Source of the DNA: Rhizobium gallicum bv. gallicum R602sp
Lineage (GTDB): Bacteria > Pseudomonadota > Alphaproteobacteria > Rhizobiales > Rhizobiaceae
Direction of reading: 5' to 3'
DNA: 64,000 bases
NCBI RefSeq assembly: GCF_000816845.1
Contig: NZ_CP006880.1
Coordinates: 868,001-932,000 of the forward strand
The notes beneath the pieces were generated by a model, which was not told the origin of the DNA, ran no database searches, and was given only the letters and a program-made list of their open reading frames with translations. Shown in pieces: positions 52,790-62,670 of the stretch (within the stretch, counting starts at the first letter, position 1; each line of letters starts with the position of its first letter). The translations under genes were made by a program, and so were the position numbers.

Positions 52790-53713
52790 ATGATCGACAG
52801 CCGTATCAAGTTTCGCCATCTACAGACCTTTGTCGAGGTTGCGCGGCAGAAAAGCGTCATGAAGGCGGCTGAACTCCTGCGTGTCAGCCAGCCTGCGGTG
52901 ACGAAGACGATCCGCGAACTGGAAGAGGTGCTTGGCGTTGCGGTTTTCGAGCGCGACGGGCGCGGCATCAAGATCACACGGTACGGTGAGGTGTTCCTGA
53001 AGCATGCGGGCGCGGCGCTGACGGCGCTCCGCCACGGGCTCGATTCCGTCACCCAGGAGCGGGTGGGCGATGCTCCGCCGATCCGCATCGGCGCGCTTCC
53101 GACGGTTTCGACGCGCGTCATGCCGCAGGCGATGGCGCTATTCCTCAAAGAAAATACTTGGAGCCGCATCAAGATCGTGACTGGGGAAAATGCGGTGCTT
53201 TTGGAGCAGCTTCGAGTCGGCGACCTCGATCTTGTCGTCGGACGCCTTGCCGGAGCGGAAAAGATGGCAGGCTTTTCCTTTGAGCATCTCTATTCCGAGC
53301 AGGTGGTGTTTGCCGTCCGGGCTGGCCACCCGCTGCTGAAAACCAAACAGTCGCCCTTTGCCGCACTCGCGGATTACACGGTGCTGATGCCGACGCGGGC
53401 CTCGATCATCCGTCCTTTCGTCGAAAGTTTTCTAATCGCCAATGGCGTACCGAATCTGCCAAACCAGATCGAGACGGTTTCCGATTCTTTCGGCCGCGCC
53501 TTCCTGCGCTCAAGCGACGCAATCTGGATCATCTCGACTGGCGTTGTGGCAGCCGACATCGAGGACGGCGTGCTGGCGGTACTGCCGATCGATACGAGCG
53601 AAACGAAAGGGCCTGTGGGCCTGACGATGCGCACGGATGCCATCCCCTCATTGCCGCTATCTATTTTGATGCAGACGATCCGGGAGGCCGCGCGCGAGAC
53701 TTCCGCAAGATGA
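52790..53713 (+). CDS. pcaQ: LysR-type regulator of protocatechuate catabolism
   Basis: 307-residue LysR-family regulator. The N-terminal helix-turn-helix (about 8-65) has FVEVARQKSVMKAAELLRVSQPAVTKTIRELE. The remainder is a periplasmic-binding-protein-like effector domain. Position divergent from pcaD and the sequence start IKFRHLQTFVEVARQ identify it as PcaQ, which in Agrobacterium and Sinorhizobium activates pcaDCHGB in response to gamma-carboxymuconolactone-type intermediates (recalled). Two candidate binding sites are seen in the window, at 52767 and 47539. Confidence 0.93.
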   Translation: MIDSRIKFRHLQTFVEVARQKSVMKAAELLRVSQPAVTKTIRELEEVLGVAVFERDGRGIKITRYGEVFLKHAGAALTALRHGLDSVTQERVGDAPPIRIGALPTVSTRVMPQAMALFLKENTWSRIKIVTGENAVLLEQLRVGDLDLVVGRLAGAEKMAGFSFEHLYSEQVVFAVRAGHPLLKTKQSPFAALADYTVLMPTRASIIRPFVESFLIANGVPNLPNQIETVSDSFGRAFLRSSDAIWIISTGVVAADIEDGVLAVLPIDTSETKGPVGLTMRTDAIPSLPLSILMQTIREAARETSAR

Positions 53714-53912
53714 AGTGCCGAGGACGTCGGCCGACACTGATCGGGCCGCCGCCCATACACGGACTGGTTAGCCGCGAGCGTGTCCTTCAATCGAGCCCTC
53801 GGCTCTTCTTGTGGCGACCAGGGGCTATGTTGCCGTCGACGCGCTAAGCAATCTGCTCGACACGCCGGAGACGGAGAGGCCGACGGTGGGGCTACCTCTG
53901 CTTGAAGCCCTT

Positions 53913-54573
53913 TCACTGATGTGCATTTATGAACGCACCAGAGATCGCGCGATGTCCGGCATCGCTCGGATGGATTTGATCAGCTGAGGCCAAGACGCCG
54001 TCGCCATGAGCTTTCATGCTCTTGTAAACAGGTGCATAGAAGAGTGAGAAGCGTCGCGCCAGCATGCCTACGATCTCGACATAACCTTCGAAACCCGTTC
54101 GCGTCTGGCCGGTGAAGCCGGCGCTGCCGACCAAAAAACCCGGCATCGGGGATGTAGGGCGGGCTGCCGATTGCGAGCCGCTCGCCGTGGCCGGCTTCGA
54201 TCAGCCTTTCCAGCATCCGGCCATAGTCGCGCGTGAAATTCCGCACATTCATGGTCTCCGGAGCCGCCGTATAGCGGGCGTCGTTGTAGCCGTAGAGGAT
54301 CAGGATCGCATCGCGATGCGGCTCATTCAGAAGAGCCCGTTTGAAGCGGCCGAGCCCATTGTCCGGCCGCGGCTTGCCATCCGCTAGGCGTGAGCCCTGC
54401 AACACGGTACCTGGAACAGCGTGGTTCTGGATCGGCAAGCCGTCGACCTCGGCTGCGAACAGAGGAGGCCAGGCCAGATGCGGCTGGCTGGCCTTCAAGC
54501 CAGCGGTGATGCTGTCGCCCAACATGCGGATGTTGGAAATTCCCAGCGATTTCAAGTGGTCCCCGAATTGCAT
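53913..54573 (-). pseudogene. SGNH/GDSL hydrolase with a frameshift at a T-run
   Basis: Two overlapping minus-strand frames make one protein. The first part (from ATG 54573, after GGGAG) carries the catalytic GDS block RMLGDSITAGLK, the GxND-type YGYNDAR and a conserved IGSPPYIPDAG. The second (53913-54146, other frame) continues GSAGFTGQTRTGFEGYVEIV and ends with the catalytic Asp-His pair ADQIHPSDAGH. The frames join at a run of six A on the plus strand (54133-54138); removing one base restores a full-length SGNH esterase of about 219 residues. In the present form the product would lack its Asp-His pair. It is either a true mutation or a sequencing error in the homopolymer. Divergent from the LacI gene. 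Confidence 0.8.
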
Positions 54574-54627
54574 CGACGCTCCCTCGTTTTTCCCGCTTGA
54601 CAGTGGGTCATCCAATCTTGTTTATAC

Positions 54628-54663
54628 GTATTAGCTGCTAATACGCATTAGCAGCTAATAGGA
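54628..54663 (+). promoter_or_regulatory. Tandem LacI-type operator pair
   Basis: CGTATTAGCTGCTAATACG (54628-54646) is a perfect 19-bp palindrome. Next to it, 54645-54663 holds a second copy with core TTAGCAGCTAA, the reverse complement of the first core TTAGCTGCTAA. The centres are 17 bp apart. They sit between the divergent SGNH hydrolase and LacI genes, 17 bases before the LacI GTG, as expected for autoregulation and control of both directions. Confidence 0.75.
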
Positions 54664-54679
54664 GTCGGGAGGAATTGGC

Positions 54680-55726
54680 GTGACAGGCAGTAAGCGCTTG
54701 ACTCAGCACGATATTGCGAAACTGGCCGGCGTCAGCCAGGCGACCGTCTCACTTGTGCTGAATGGCGCTTCCGCAGCTTTGGCGCGCATCCCGCCCGAAA
54801 CCCGCGAACGTGTGCAGCATGTCATTCGCACGACGGGCTACGTAGCCGACCCGATCGCCCGGCGCATGGCCAAGGGCCTCAATCGCATTCTCGGCGTCTT
54901 CACCTACGAACCGGCCTTCCCGAGTGAGCAGGCGGACTTCTTCACACCCTTTCTGCTCGGCATCGAGGAAGAGGCGCAGGCGCAGAAATACGATCTCCTG
55001 CTTTTAACCGGTGCCGGTGTCGGCCGGGAACGGAAGATCTTTGCCGACGGCAACCGGCTCAGGATCGCCGACGGCTGCCTTGTGCTCGGCCGCGAATTCG
55101 ATCGCGCCGAACTCAAGCGGCTGGTTTCTGGCGATTATCCCTTCGTGGCGATCGGCCGACGTGAGGACGCTGGCGGACCCGTTCCTTACGTCGGCGGCGA
55201 TTACACGAACGGCACGCGGACACTGGTCGAGAAGGCGAGGGCGTTGGGACACGAGAAGCTGGCTTACGTCGGCCCCAGCGGATCGGCCGAATCCGTCGCG
55301 GACCGCTGGCGCGGCTTTGCAGACGCGACCACCGCAGGCGCCGAGCTGGTTTTGCATGTCGACGAGGTCGGCCGGCCGGCCGGCGAGACCCTCGATGTCA
55401 TCGTCGCGAGCGGCGCGACTGCCGTCTTCTTCATCGAACTGGCGGATGCGGTGCGCGTCGAGGCGGCGGCTCGAAAGCGCGGCCTTTCCGTGCCCGAAGA
55501 TTTCTCGGCGATCGTACTCGGCAGCCATGTGCGCGCCGAGCGCAGCCATGTGCAGTTCACCGCCTTCGACATTCCTCGCGAAGAAATGGGGCGGCAGGCG
55601 ACCGCCATGCTGGTGCGTCGAATCGAGGGTGCGGCCCCGATCGAACAAATTCTTCTGACCTGTGAACCGGTCGAAGGCGAGACCCTTGGTCCCGCCCCTT
55701 TCGGCTCTGCAAAGAAACGGACGTGA
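54680..55726 (+). CDS. LacI-family transcriptional regulator
   Basis: 348-residue regulator. The N-terminal helix-turn-helix is LTQHDIAKLAGVSQATVSLVLNG (about 7-29) with the hinge around ARRMAKGLNRILGVF. A periplasmic-binding-protein-like sugar domain follows. The start is GTG preceded by GGGAGGAA. It lies directly after a double palindromic operator and 13 bp before a FAD oxidoreductase and sugar importer operon, so it probably represses that operon until a carbohydrate inducer is present. Confidence 0.92.
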   Translation: MTGSKRLTQHDIAKLAGVSQATVSLVLNGASAALARIPPETRERVQHVIRTTGYVADPIARRMAKGLNRILGVFTYEPAFPSEQADFFTPFLLGIEEEAQAQKYDLLLLTGAGVGRERKIFADGNRLRIADGCLVLGREFDRAELKRLVSGDYPFVAIGRREDAGGPVPYVGGDYTNGTRTLVEKARALGHEKLAYVGPSGSAESVADRWRGFADATTAGAELVLHVDEVGRPAGETLDVIVASGATAVFFIELADAVRVEAAARKRGLSVPEDFSAIVLGSHVRAERSHVQFTAFDIPREEMGRQATAMLVRRIEGAAPIEQILLTCEPVEGETLGPAPFGSAKKRT

Positions 55727-55739
55727 GAACGTGACATAC

Positions 55740-57356
55740 ATGCCTGCGAAAGAGATGCGAGCGGATATTCTGGTGGTGGGCGGCGGCCTCGGTGGTGTTG
55801 CGGCGGCACTTGGTGCATGCCGGGCGGGCAAGAGCGTCGTTATGAGCGAGGAATTCGACTGGATCGGCGGTCAGTCGACCAGCCAGGCCGTGCCCTCCGA
55901 CGAACATACGTGGGTCGAGCAGTTCGGCATCACGCGCTCCTATCGAAAGCTGCGCAATGGCATTCGCCAGTATTACCGCGACAACTACCCGCTGACCGAA
56001 GCGGCTCGGGGCTGGAGCGATCTCAATCCCGGCGGCGGCTGGGTGAGTCGCATCTGCGCCGAGCCGCGGGTCAGCCTCGCGGTGATGGAAGCGATGCTGA
56101 TGCCCTATCGTGGCGCTGGTCGTCTCAAGGTGCTGCAGCCCTATAGACCGGTCACGGCTGATGTCGATGGCGATAGGGTTCGCTCCATCACCGTCCGCCA
56201 TCGCGATACGGGCAGGGAGATCGTCATCGCTGCCAATTACATCCTCGATGCGACCGAACTTGGCGATCTGCTGCCGATGACCGGCACCGAGTATGTGAAG
56301 GGTTTCGAGGCCCAGTCCGATACGGGCGAGCCTAATGCACCGCCCAAAGCCCAGCCGGACAACGTTCAGGCGGTGTCGGTCTGCTTCGCCGTCGATTGCG
56401 TGGATGGCGACCAGACGATCGACAAGCCGGAGCACTATGACTACTGGTCCACGTATCAGCCGCATTTCTGGGGCGGCCCGCTGCTTGGCTTCACTGCGCC
56501 GCATCCGCGCACGCTGGAATTCACGACCCGCTCGTTCACGCCGAATGTTGACGACGATCCGCTGCTGGTCGATGCCGACCAGCGCAAGGGCGGTGGCGAC
56601 GAAAACCTTTGGCTTTTCCGCCGCATCGCGGCACGCCGCAATTTCGTGCCCGGCTTCTACGAATCCGACATCTGCTTCGTGAACTGGCCGATGATCGACT
56701 ACATGGACGGCACGATCATCGACGTTTCCGAGGAGGAGAAGGCGAAGCACCTGAAGTCGGCCGCCGATCTTTCTTACGCGGTCTTCTACTGGCTGCAGAC
56801 GCAAGCGCCGCGCATCGACGGCGGGCAGGGCTATCGCGGCCTACGGCTCCGCGGCGACATCACGGGCACCGAACATGGCCTCGCCATGGCGCCTTATGTC
56901 CGCGAAAGCCGCCGCATCAAACCGGTAACGCGCGTCGTCGAACAGGATCTTTCTTATGCTGTACGCGGAGGAAAAGGTGCCGTGAACTATCGCGACAGCG
57001 TCGGCATCGGCATGTATCGCATCGACCTTCATCCATCGACCGGCGGCGACAACTATATCGATGTGGCGTCCTGTCCGTTCGAGATCCCGCTCGGCGCGCT
57101 CCTGCCCGAGCGGATGAAGAACCTCATTCCGGCCGGCAAGAACATCGGCACCACCCACATCACCAACGGCTGCTACCGCCTTCATCCAGTCGAATGGAAT
57201 ATCGGCGAAGTGGCCGGCATGCTCGCGGCCTATTGCCTGGAGAAAGGACTGAAACCTCACCAGATCCAGGAAAACGACGAGCATCTCCGCGACTTCCAGC
57301 GAGAGCTCACCCGTGAGGGCATTGAAATCCGCTGGCCGGACATCGCGGCCTATTGA
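55740..57356 (+). CDS. FAD-dependent oxidoreductase
   Basis: About 538 residues of the FAD_oxidored (PF12831-like) type. The FAD-binding motif is ADILVVGGGLGGVAAALGACRAG near the N-terminus, followed by IGGQSTSQAVPSDEH, a conserved FAD-contacting loop. A late AGKNIGTTHITNGCYRLHPVEWNIGEVAG closes the FAD site. Members occur in carbohydrate-use clusters but the reaction is mostly unknown. The gene lies between the LacI regulator and the sugar importer and is probably co-transcribed with both. ATG at 55740 is chosen; a GTG at 55731 is possible. Confidence 0.82.
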   Translation: MPAKEMRADILVVGGGLGGVAAALGACRAGKSVVMSEEFDWIGGQSTSQAVPSDEHTWVEQFGITRSYRKLRNGIRQYYRDNYPLTEAARGWSDLNPGGGWVSRICAEPRVSLAVMEAMLMPYRGAGRLKVLQPYRPVTADVDGDRVRSITVRHRDTGREIVIAANYILDATELGDLLPMTGTEYVKGFEAQSDTGEPNAPPKAQPDNVQAVSVCFAVDCVDGDQTIDKPEHYDYWSTYQPHFWGGPLLGFTAPHPRTLEFTTRSFTPNVDDDPLLVDADQRKGGGDENLWLFRRIAARRNFVPGFYESDICFVNWPMIDYMDGTIIDVSEEEKAKHLKSAADLSYAVFYWLQTQAPRIDGGQGYRGLRLRGDITGTEHGLAMAPYVRESRRIKPVTRVVEQDLSYAVRGGKGAVNYRDSVGIGMYRIDLHPSTGGDNYIDVASCPFEIPLGALLPERMKNLIPAGKNIGTTHITNGCYRLHPVEWNIGEVAGMLAAYCLEKGLKPHQIQENDEHLRDFQRELTREGIEIRWPDIAAY

Positions 57357-57389
57357 CCAAGCAAACCGATCTTAGGAGGAGGAACGGGA

Positions 57390-58673
57390 ATGAATTATCA
57401 CAGGACACTGAAATCGGCGGTGGTGGCGCTTGCCGTTGCCGTGCCGCTCGCCATTGTGCTCCCTTGGGGCGGCATCGCCAATGCACAGGATGCGGTCAAC
57501 CTGCGAATGACCATCTGGAGCGCCAACGAGGCGCATCTCAAACTCTTCAACGAGATCGCTGCAGGGTTTAAGAAGGACCATCCGAACGTCACGGTGACCT
57601 TTGAGTCGCTGCCGTTCGACACCTACACCACGGCGCTGACCACCCAGATCGCCGGCGGCAATGCGCCGGACATGGCCTGGATCTTCGAGACTTCGGCTTA
57701 CGACTTCGTCAATTCGGGCGCGCTCTATCCGCTCACCGATACACTCAAGGCGACGCAGGGCTACAATCTCGACGAAGTGAGCGCCACTGCGACCGAACGC
57801 TGGACGAAGGACGGCAAGTTCTACGCCTATCCCTTCTCCACCTCGCCGTTCGCGATGTTCGTCAACAACGACGTCATCAAGGCTGCCGGCGCAAAGACGC
57901 CTGCCGAGCTCATCGTCGCTGGCCAATGGACCTGGGACAACGCGATCGCGACAGCTTCAGCGGTGGGCCAGAATGGCAAGGGCGGCCTGATCGTCCGAGA
58001 CTTCAACTACCAGATCTGGCAGAATCTCGCCTCCATCTGGAACGGCTGGGGCGCTTCCCCCTGGAGCGACGACGGTAAGACCTGCACGATGACGGAAAAG
58101 CCGATGGTCGACGCGCTGACCTTCATCCACGAGGCGATCTTCAAGAAGAAGGCGATCCCAGGTCCCGGCGAAAACGTCGATTTCTTCGCCGGCAATGCGG
58201 CGATGACGATCACGCAGATCAGCCGCGCCTCGCTGCTGCCGAAGGACAAGCCCTTTTCCTGGGATCTGGTGCCATTGCCGAAGGGACCTGCCGGTGACTA
58301 TGCGCTGATCGGCCAGGCCGGTATCGGCGTCATGCAGACCGGGAAAAACGCCAAGACGGCCGCCGAATTCGTCGCTTACATGACGAGCCCGGAAAACTCG
58401 GCCAAGCTCAGCCAGTTCTTCCCGTCGGCCCGCAAGTCGCTGCTCAATGCTGAAGTGCTGAAGACGACCAATCCGCTTCTGAGCCAGGAGCAGATCGACA
58501 AGGTCGTCATCTCCGGGATTGTAACGGGCAAGGTCATCCCCGGACACACCGGCTTTGCGCAGATCCAGCAGGCCGTTCGTTCCGGCCTCGATGCCGTCTG
58601 GCGTCCGGATGCGGATATCCCCGGCACGCTCCAGAAGATCTGCGGCCAGATCGGCCCACTCTTGAAGCGCTAA
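57390..58673 (+). CDS. Carbohydrate ABC importer substrate-binding protein
   Basis: 427-residue SBP_bac_1 family protein. It has a signal peptide with hydrophobic core AVVALAVAVPLAIVLP and likely cleavage near NAQDA. The mature part begins VNLRMTIWSANEAHLKLFNEIAAGF, typical of CUT1 sugar receptors, and has the family segment YAYPFSTSPFAMFVNND. AGGAGGAGG precedes the ATG. It supplies the two permeases and the ATPase that follow immediately. Confidence 0.93.
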   Translation: MNYHRTLKSAVVALAVAVPLAIVLPWGGIANAQDAVNLRMTIWSANEAHLKLFNEIAAGFKKDHPNVTVTFESLPFDTYTTALTTQIAGGNAPDMAWIFETSAYDFVNSGALYPLTDTLKATQGYNLDEVSATATERWTKDGKFYAYPFSTSPFAMFVNNDVIKAAGAKTPAELIVAGQWTWDNAIATASAVGQNGKGGLIVRDFNYQIWQNLASIWNGWGASPWSDDGKTCTMTEKPMVDALTFIHEAIFKKKAIPGPGENVDFFAGNAAMTITQISRASLLPKDKPFSWDLVPLPKGPAGDYALIGQAGIGVMQTGKNAKTAAEFVAYMTSPENSAKLSQFFPSARKSLLNAEVLKTTNPLLSQEQIDKVVISGIVTGKVIPGHTGFAQIQQAVRSGLDAVWRPDADIPGTLQKICGQIGPLLKR

Positions 58674-58684
58674 GGGAGCGTAAA

Positions 58685-59617
58685 ATGGCTGTCGCGCAAG
58701 ATCGCGCAATTGCGGAAGGCCGCTCCTCATCGCCGTTCTGGACGGTTGCGCGGCGCGACAGTCTCGCCGGTTTCCTCTTCATCGCACCGCAGCTGATCGG
58801 CATCGTCGTCTTCGTGCTGATCCCGCTTGGACTCGTCTTCTGGTATTCGCTGCACGAGTGGAACGTGCTTGCCAATACCTTCACCTATACGGGCGCACAG
58901 AACTACTGGATGCTGATCGAGGATACGAACCTCTTCGAAGTCCTGGGAGCGACCGCGATCTTTTCCGCCGGGCTCGTCGTTTTCAATCTCTCCCTGGCGC
59001 TCCTGCTTGCGGTTCTCCTCAACCAGAAGCTCGCAGGCATCGCCATCTTCCGCACGCTGTTCTTTTCGCCGGTCGTCGTCTCGTTGGTCGCCTGGACAAT
59101 TGTCTGGGGGTTCCTGCTTCAGAAGAATGGCGGAATCAACGGCATACTGCAGGTCTTCGGTATCGAAGGACCGAACTGGCTTCGCGAGGAAACGACCGCG
59201 ATGATCTCCGTCATCGTCGTGCAGGTTTTCAAGAATGTCGGCCTCAACATGATCCTGTTCCTGGCGGCGCTGCAGGGCGTGCCGAACGAGCTCTACGAGG
59301 CTGCGCGGATCGACGGCGCGCCGCGCTTCAAGCAGTTCCGCCGCATCACCCTGCCGCTGATCAGCCCGACCATGCTCTTGACCTCGATCATCACCATCGT
59401 CGGATCGCTGCAGGTTTTCGCGCAGATCGCGGTGCTGACCCAAGGCGGCCCAGGGCTTTCGACGACGGTGCTCGTCTATTACCTCTACCAGCAGGCCTTC
59501 CAGTTCCATTTCTTCGGCTATGGCTCGACGCTCTCGATCCTGCTCTTCGCGATCGTCGCCGTGCTGACCTTTGCCCAGTGGCAGATGCGCAAGAGGATCG
59601 TCTTCTATGAAAGCTGA
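58685..59617 (+). CDS. Carbohydrate ABC importer permease 1 (MalF/UgpA type)
   Basis: 310-residue CUT1 permease with six helices. The EAA loop reads ELYEAARIDGAPRFKQFRRITLPLISP, the canonical E-A-A-x3-G motif contacting the ATPase. It starts 11 bases after the binding-protein stop and overlaps the next permease by 11 bases. Confidence 0.94.
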   Translation: MAVAQDRAIAEGRSSSPFWTVARRDSLAGFLFIAPQLIGIVVFVLIPLGLVFWYSLHEWNVLANTFTYTGAQNYWMLIEDTNLFEVLGATAIFSAGLVVFNLSLALLLAVLLNQKLAGIAIFRTLFFSPVVVSLVAWTIVWGFLLQKNGGINGILQVFGIEGPNWLREETTAMISVIVVQVFKNVGLNMILFLAALQGVPNELYEAARIDGAPRFKQFRRITLPLISPTMLLTSIITIVGSLQVFAQIAVLTQGGPGLSTTVLVYYLYQQAFQFHFFGYGSTLSILLFAIVAVLTFAQWQMRKRIVFYES

Positions 59618-60449
59618 GTTGTCTCCGCGCATGAAGGTTTTTCTCTACGGGTTGATGTGCGTGCTGCTCATCCCCTTTGTCTTTCCGACCTGGTGGATGG
59701 TGACGTCTTCGGTGAAACCGATCAGCGACATCTTTGCCTTTCCGCCGCAACTCGTTCCGGCAAGCTATGACTGGACGACCTACCGAAAGGTTTTCGAGCT
59801 GCAGCCTTTCGTGCAGCAATACTGGAACTCGGCCTATATTGCCGCTGTGGTGACGGTCGGCACGATGATCGTCTCCTCCATGGCTGGCTACGCCTTTGCG
59901 CGCATTAAATTTCCTTTCGCTAACACGATCTTCATGATCGTGCTGCTCGGGTTGCTTATCCCGTCTGAGGTGACGATCGTGCCGCTTTTCCAGATGTTCC
60001 TGAAAGCCGGCATGGTGAATACCCACTGGCCGCTGGTCCTTGTGCCGATCTTCGGGGCGCCGAGCGTCTTTGCCACGTTCGTAATGCGGCAGTTCTTCGT
60101 GACGCTGCCGGCTGAGCTGGAAGAGGCGGCACGCGTCGACGGCCTCGGGCGCTTCAAGATCTTTCGGAAAATCGCCCTGCCGCTGGCGAAACCGGCGCTC
60201 GCGTCAGTGGCGATCTTCACTTTCCTCCATTCGTGGAACCTGTTCCTCGAACCGATCGTGTTCCTGTCGAGCGCGGACAAATTCACCCTGCCGCAGGCGC
60301 TGACCCAATATACCGACGCCTATGGCGGACCGATGTGGAACATCCAGCTCGCCGCCGCCACGCTCACCGCGCTCCCCGTTCTCATCGTCTTCATCATCGC
60401 GCAGAAGCAATTCGTCGAAGGGCTCGCGCATACCGGCCTCAAGGGCTGA
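59607..60449 (+). CDS. Carbohydrate ABC importer permease 2 (MalG/UgpE type)
   Basis: 280-residue CUT1 permease with six helices. The N-terminal PTWWMVTSSVKPISDIFAFPP is typical of MalG-like subunits, and the EAA loop is ELEEAARVDGLGRFKIFRKIALPLAKP. The ATG at 59607 overlaps the end of permease 1; the longer frame to 59571 is rejected. Pairs with permease 1 to form the channel. Confidence 0.94.
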   Translation: MKAELSPRMKVFLYGLMCVLLIPFVFPTWWMVTSSVKPISDIFAFPPQLVPASYDWTTYRKVFELQPFVQQYWNSAYIAAVVTVGTMIVSSMAGYAFARIKFPFANTIFMIVLLGLLIPSEVTIVPLFQMFLKAGMVNTHWPLVLVPIFGAPSVFATFVMRQFFVTLPAELEEAARVDGLGRFKIFRKIALPLAKPALASVAIFTFLHSWNLFLEPIVFLSSADKFTLPQALTQYTDAYGGPMWNIQLAAATLTALPVLIVFIIAQKQFVEGLAHTGLKG

Positions 60450-60468
60450 AGAACCGGAAACCTGATTG

Positions 60469-61518
60469 ATGGCTGAAGTTACCCTTTCCCGTGTCCGCAA
60501 GAGTTATGGCGCCGTCGACATCATCCACGGTGTCGATCTCGGCATCAGCGATGGCGAATTCGTCGTGCTGGTCGGTCCGTCCGGCTGCGGCAAATCCACG
60601 CTTCTGCGCATGATCGCCGGACTGGAAGCGATCACCGGCGGAGATATCAAAATCGGCGGGCGTGTGGTCAACGACCTCGACCCGAAGGATCGCGACATCG
60701 CCATGGTCTTCCAGAACTATGCGCTTTATCCGCATATGACCGTCGCAACCAATATGGGCTTTTCGCTGGAACATCGCGGCACAGGCAAGGCCGAGATCGC
60801 GGAGCGGGTGAAGTGGGCGGCGGACATTCTCGGCCTGTCGCATCTGCTCGATCGCTATCCGCGCCAGCTTTCCGGCGGCCAGCGCCAGCGCGTCGCCATG
60901 GGCCGGGCGATTGTCCGAAACCCCCAGGTCTTCTTGTTCGACGAACCGCTGTCGAACCTTGATGCGAAGCTCCGGGTCGTCATGCGCGGCGAGATCAAGA
61001 GCCTGCACCAGAAGCTCAAGACCACGACCATTTATGTCACCCATGACCAGGTGGAGGCCATGACCATGGCCGACAAGATCGTCTTGCTGAATGGCGGGCG
61101 GGTGGAGCAGATCGGAGCCCCGCTCGAACTTTACGACCGGCCCGCCAACCAGTTCGTGGCAGGTTTCATCGGCTCGCCGGCCATGAATTTTCTATCCGGC
61201 ACGATCACCTCGACGGGTTTCGCCGCACCCGGCATACTGCTGCCGCTTCCGCAAGCCGCCCACGAGTTCAGTGACCGCAAGGCGGTTTACGGCATCCGGC
61301 CCGAGCATTTTGTTCTCGACGATAACGGCGTGCCGGCGGAGATCGCGCTCGTCGAGCCGATGGGTTCGGAGACACAGGTAACGATGAAGCTCGGCGAAAC
61401 GCAGGTTAAAGGCGTCTTTCGCGAGCGCATATCGCTCTCAACCTGCGCAACGATCCGCGTCCGGCCGGAACTCGCCAATATCCACCTCTTCGCAAGTGGC
61501 GGCCAGCGACTGAACTGA
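60469..61518 (+). CDS. Carbohydrate ABC importer ATPase (MalK/UgpC type)
   Basis: 349-residue CUT1 ATPase. Walker A is [11 protein letters not shown], signature [10 protein letters not shown], Walker [14 protein letters not shown]-loop [10 protein letters not shown]. The C-terminal MalK-type regulatory (OB) domain includes [16 protein letters not shown] lies just before the ATG used here. It completes the importer; with the permeases and receptor, all parts are present. Confidence 0.95.
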   Translation: MAEVTLSRVRKSYGAVDIIHGVDLGISDGEFVVLVGPSGCGKSTLLRMIAGLEAITGGDIKIGGRVVNDLDPKDRDIAMVFQNYALYPHMTVATNMGFSLEHRGTGKAEIAERVKWAADILGLSHLLDRYPRQLSGGQRQRVAMGRAIVRNPQVFLFDEPLSNLDAKLRVVMRGEIKSLHQKLKTTTIYVTHDQVEAMTMADKIVLLNGGRVEQIGAPLELYDRPANQFVAGFIGSPAMNFLSGTITSTGFAAPGILLPLPQAAHEFSDRKAVYGIRPEHFVLDDNGVPAEIALVEPMGSETQVTMKLGETQVKGVFRERISLSTCATIRVRPELANIHLFASGGQRLN

Positions 61519-61750
61519 GGTTTTGTTCATGCCGACTTACCCGACGCCGTCGTAGGAGTGACGCAGTCCCAGATAACACCGTCTCGCTAGCGGCCAGGCG
61601 GTGACCACCGCTGGATGAGATCAAGGCTGATGAGACACATTGAGTTTTGTTCAACGCTGCGTCGAAAGGCAGACCGACACCAATATGAGCGATGAGAAGA
61701 CCCTAAACGAAGATCTCGCGTCAATGCAGTGAAGTGCGGTTGTGCCGGAC

Positions 61751-62002
61751 TTATACGGACCATACAATCTTTCCCAAAAGGTCCTTCATAGCAGCATTGT
61801 CAAGCATGGCATCCGCCGGTTCTGCTTCGTGGTCTTGTCTTAGAACGTCTTCAGCCGCTTGGAGAGCGGCAGCCTTCTGTGGACTGTCATCGGCGCAAAA
61901 TGATGTGAGCCGGGCCAAATCGATTTCGCCAAATGCCGGGCTAATGAACCTTCGGCGCGCCGTGAGCGCAAGGGCTATTTCGAGGAGGGTGGCGCTGGTC
62001 AC
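61751..62002 (-). CDS. Small hypothetical protein
   Basis: 83-residue frame from a GTG at 62002. The product is alpha-helical in character and not membrane-bound (SPQKAAALQAAEDVLRQDHEAE). No family was recognised and the ribosome-binding site is weak. It is the only plausible gene between the sugar ATPase and the DUF2380 pseudogene; the 232 bases between 61518 and 61751 hold nothing recognisable. Confidence 0.4.
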   Translation of the reverse strand: MTSATLLEIALALTARRRFISPAFGEIDLARLTSFCADDSPQKAAALQAAEDVLRQDHEAEPADAMLDNAAMKDLLGKIVWSV

Positions 62003-62074
62003 GGGCGGCTATCGATCTTTGCACCAGACGTCTGGTTAATGAACGCGTTGGCATAGCAGCGGCGTTCATCTCGC

Positions 62075-62670
62075 GTGAGGCAACATAGGACGCTGCCCGG
62101 CTTGGCGTCAATTTTAAGTTGGGAGGAGGACGAGGTAGAAGCGAGCTTTAACGTTGCAAGGAGATCGTGCATCCCAGGTTGGTGGGTCGTCACAGCGTTG
62201 GCGTGTGCCAGCGCCCTTGCATCAGTCGCCGTTGCCGACACGATTGAACCGATTACGGTAGCCGTTGCCAATTTTGACTTTAAGGACACGTCCGGCGAAG
62301 CGGGTCACCAGCTCGGTGACCACGATGCTCGGTTGACGGCGTTTGCCTCAACCCTACGCGACAGTCTCTCGAAACGTAGCAAGATCATCATCACTTCGTT
62401 GGCTTGCCAGAATGGGCGGTGCACGGCGCGCGAACCGGGATCGCGGAGCTTTCGAGAGAGGCGAAAACTGCTGGCGCGAATTACTTGCTCATAGGCGAGA
62501 TTCACAAGATGAGCACCTTGGTGGGCTGGGCGAAGTATGTCCTGTTGGACATCCGCACCAACAAACCCACCTGCGACCGGTTTATAACGTATCGAGGCGA
62601 TACAGGCGAAGCCTGGGACCGTGCTGCGAGATTTGTGGCAAATGACATTGAAAAGAATTGCATTCCGTGA
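62075..62670 (+). pseudogene. DUF2380-like exported protein, frameshifted
   Basis: The first frame (62075-62494, GTG start) has a signal-like segment VVTALACASALASVAVA and ITVAVANFDFKDTSGEAGH, matching the N-terminal part of DUF2380 proteins. The second frame (within 62404-62670) continues with TAGANYLLIGEIHKMSTLVGWAKY and FITYRGDTGEAWDRA, the DUF2380 C-terminal half. The join lies at about 62430-62450, where one base must be gained or lost. The first frame otherwise runs into unrelated residues. It may be a real pseudogene or a sequencing error. The true start is uncertain. Confidence 0.7.
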
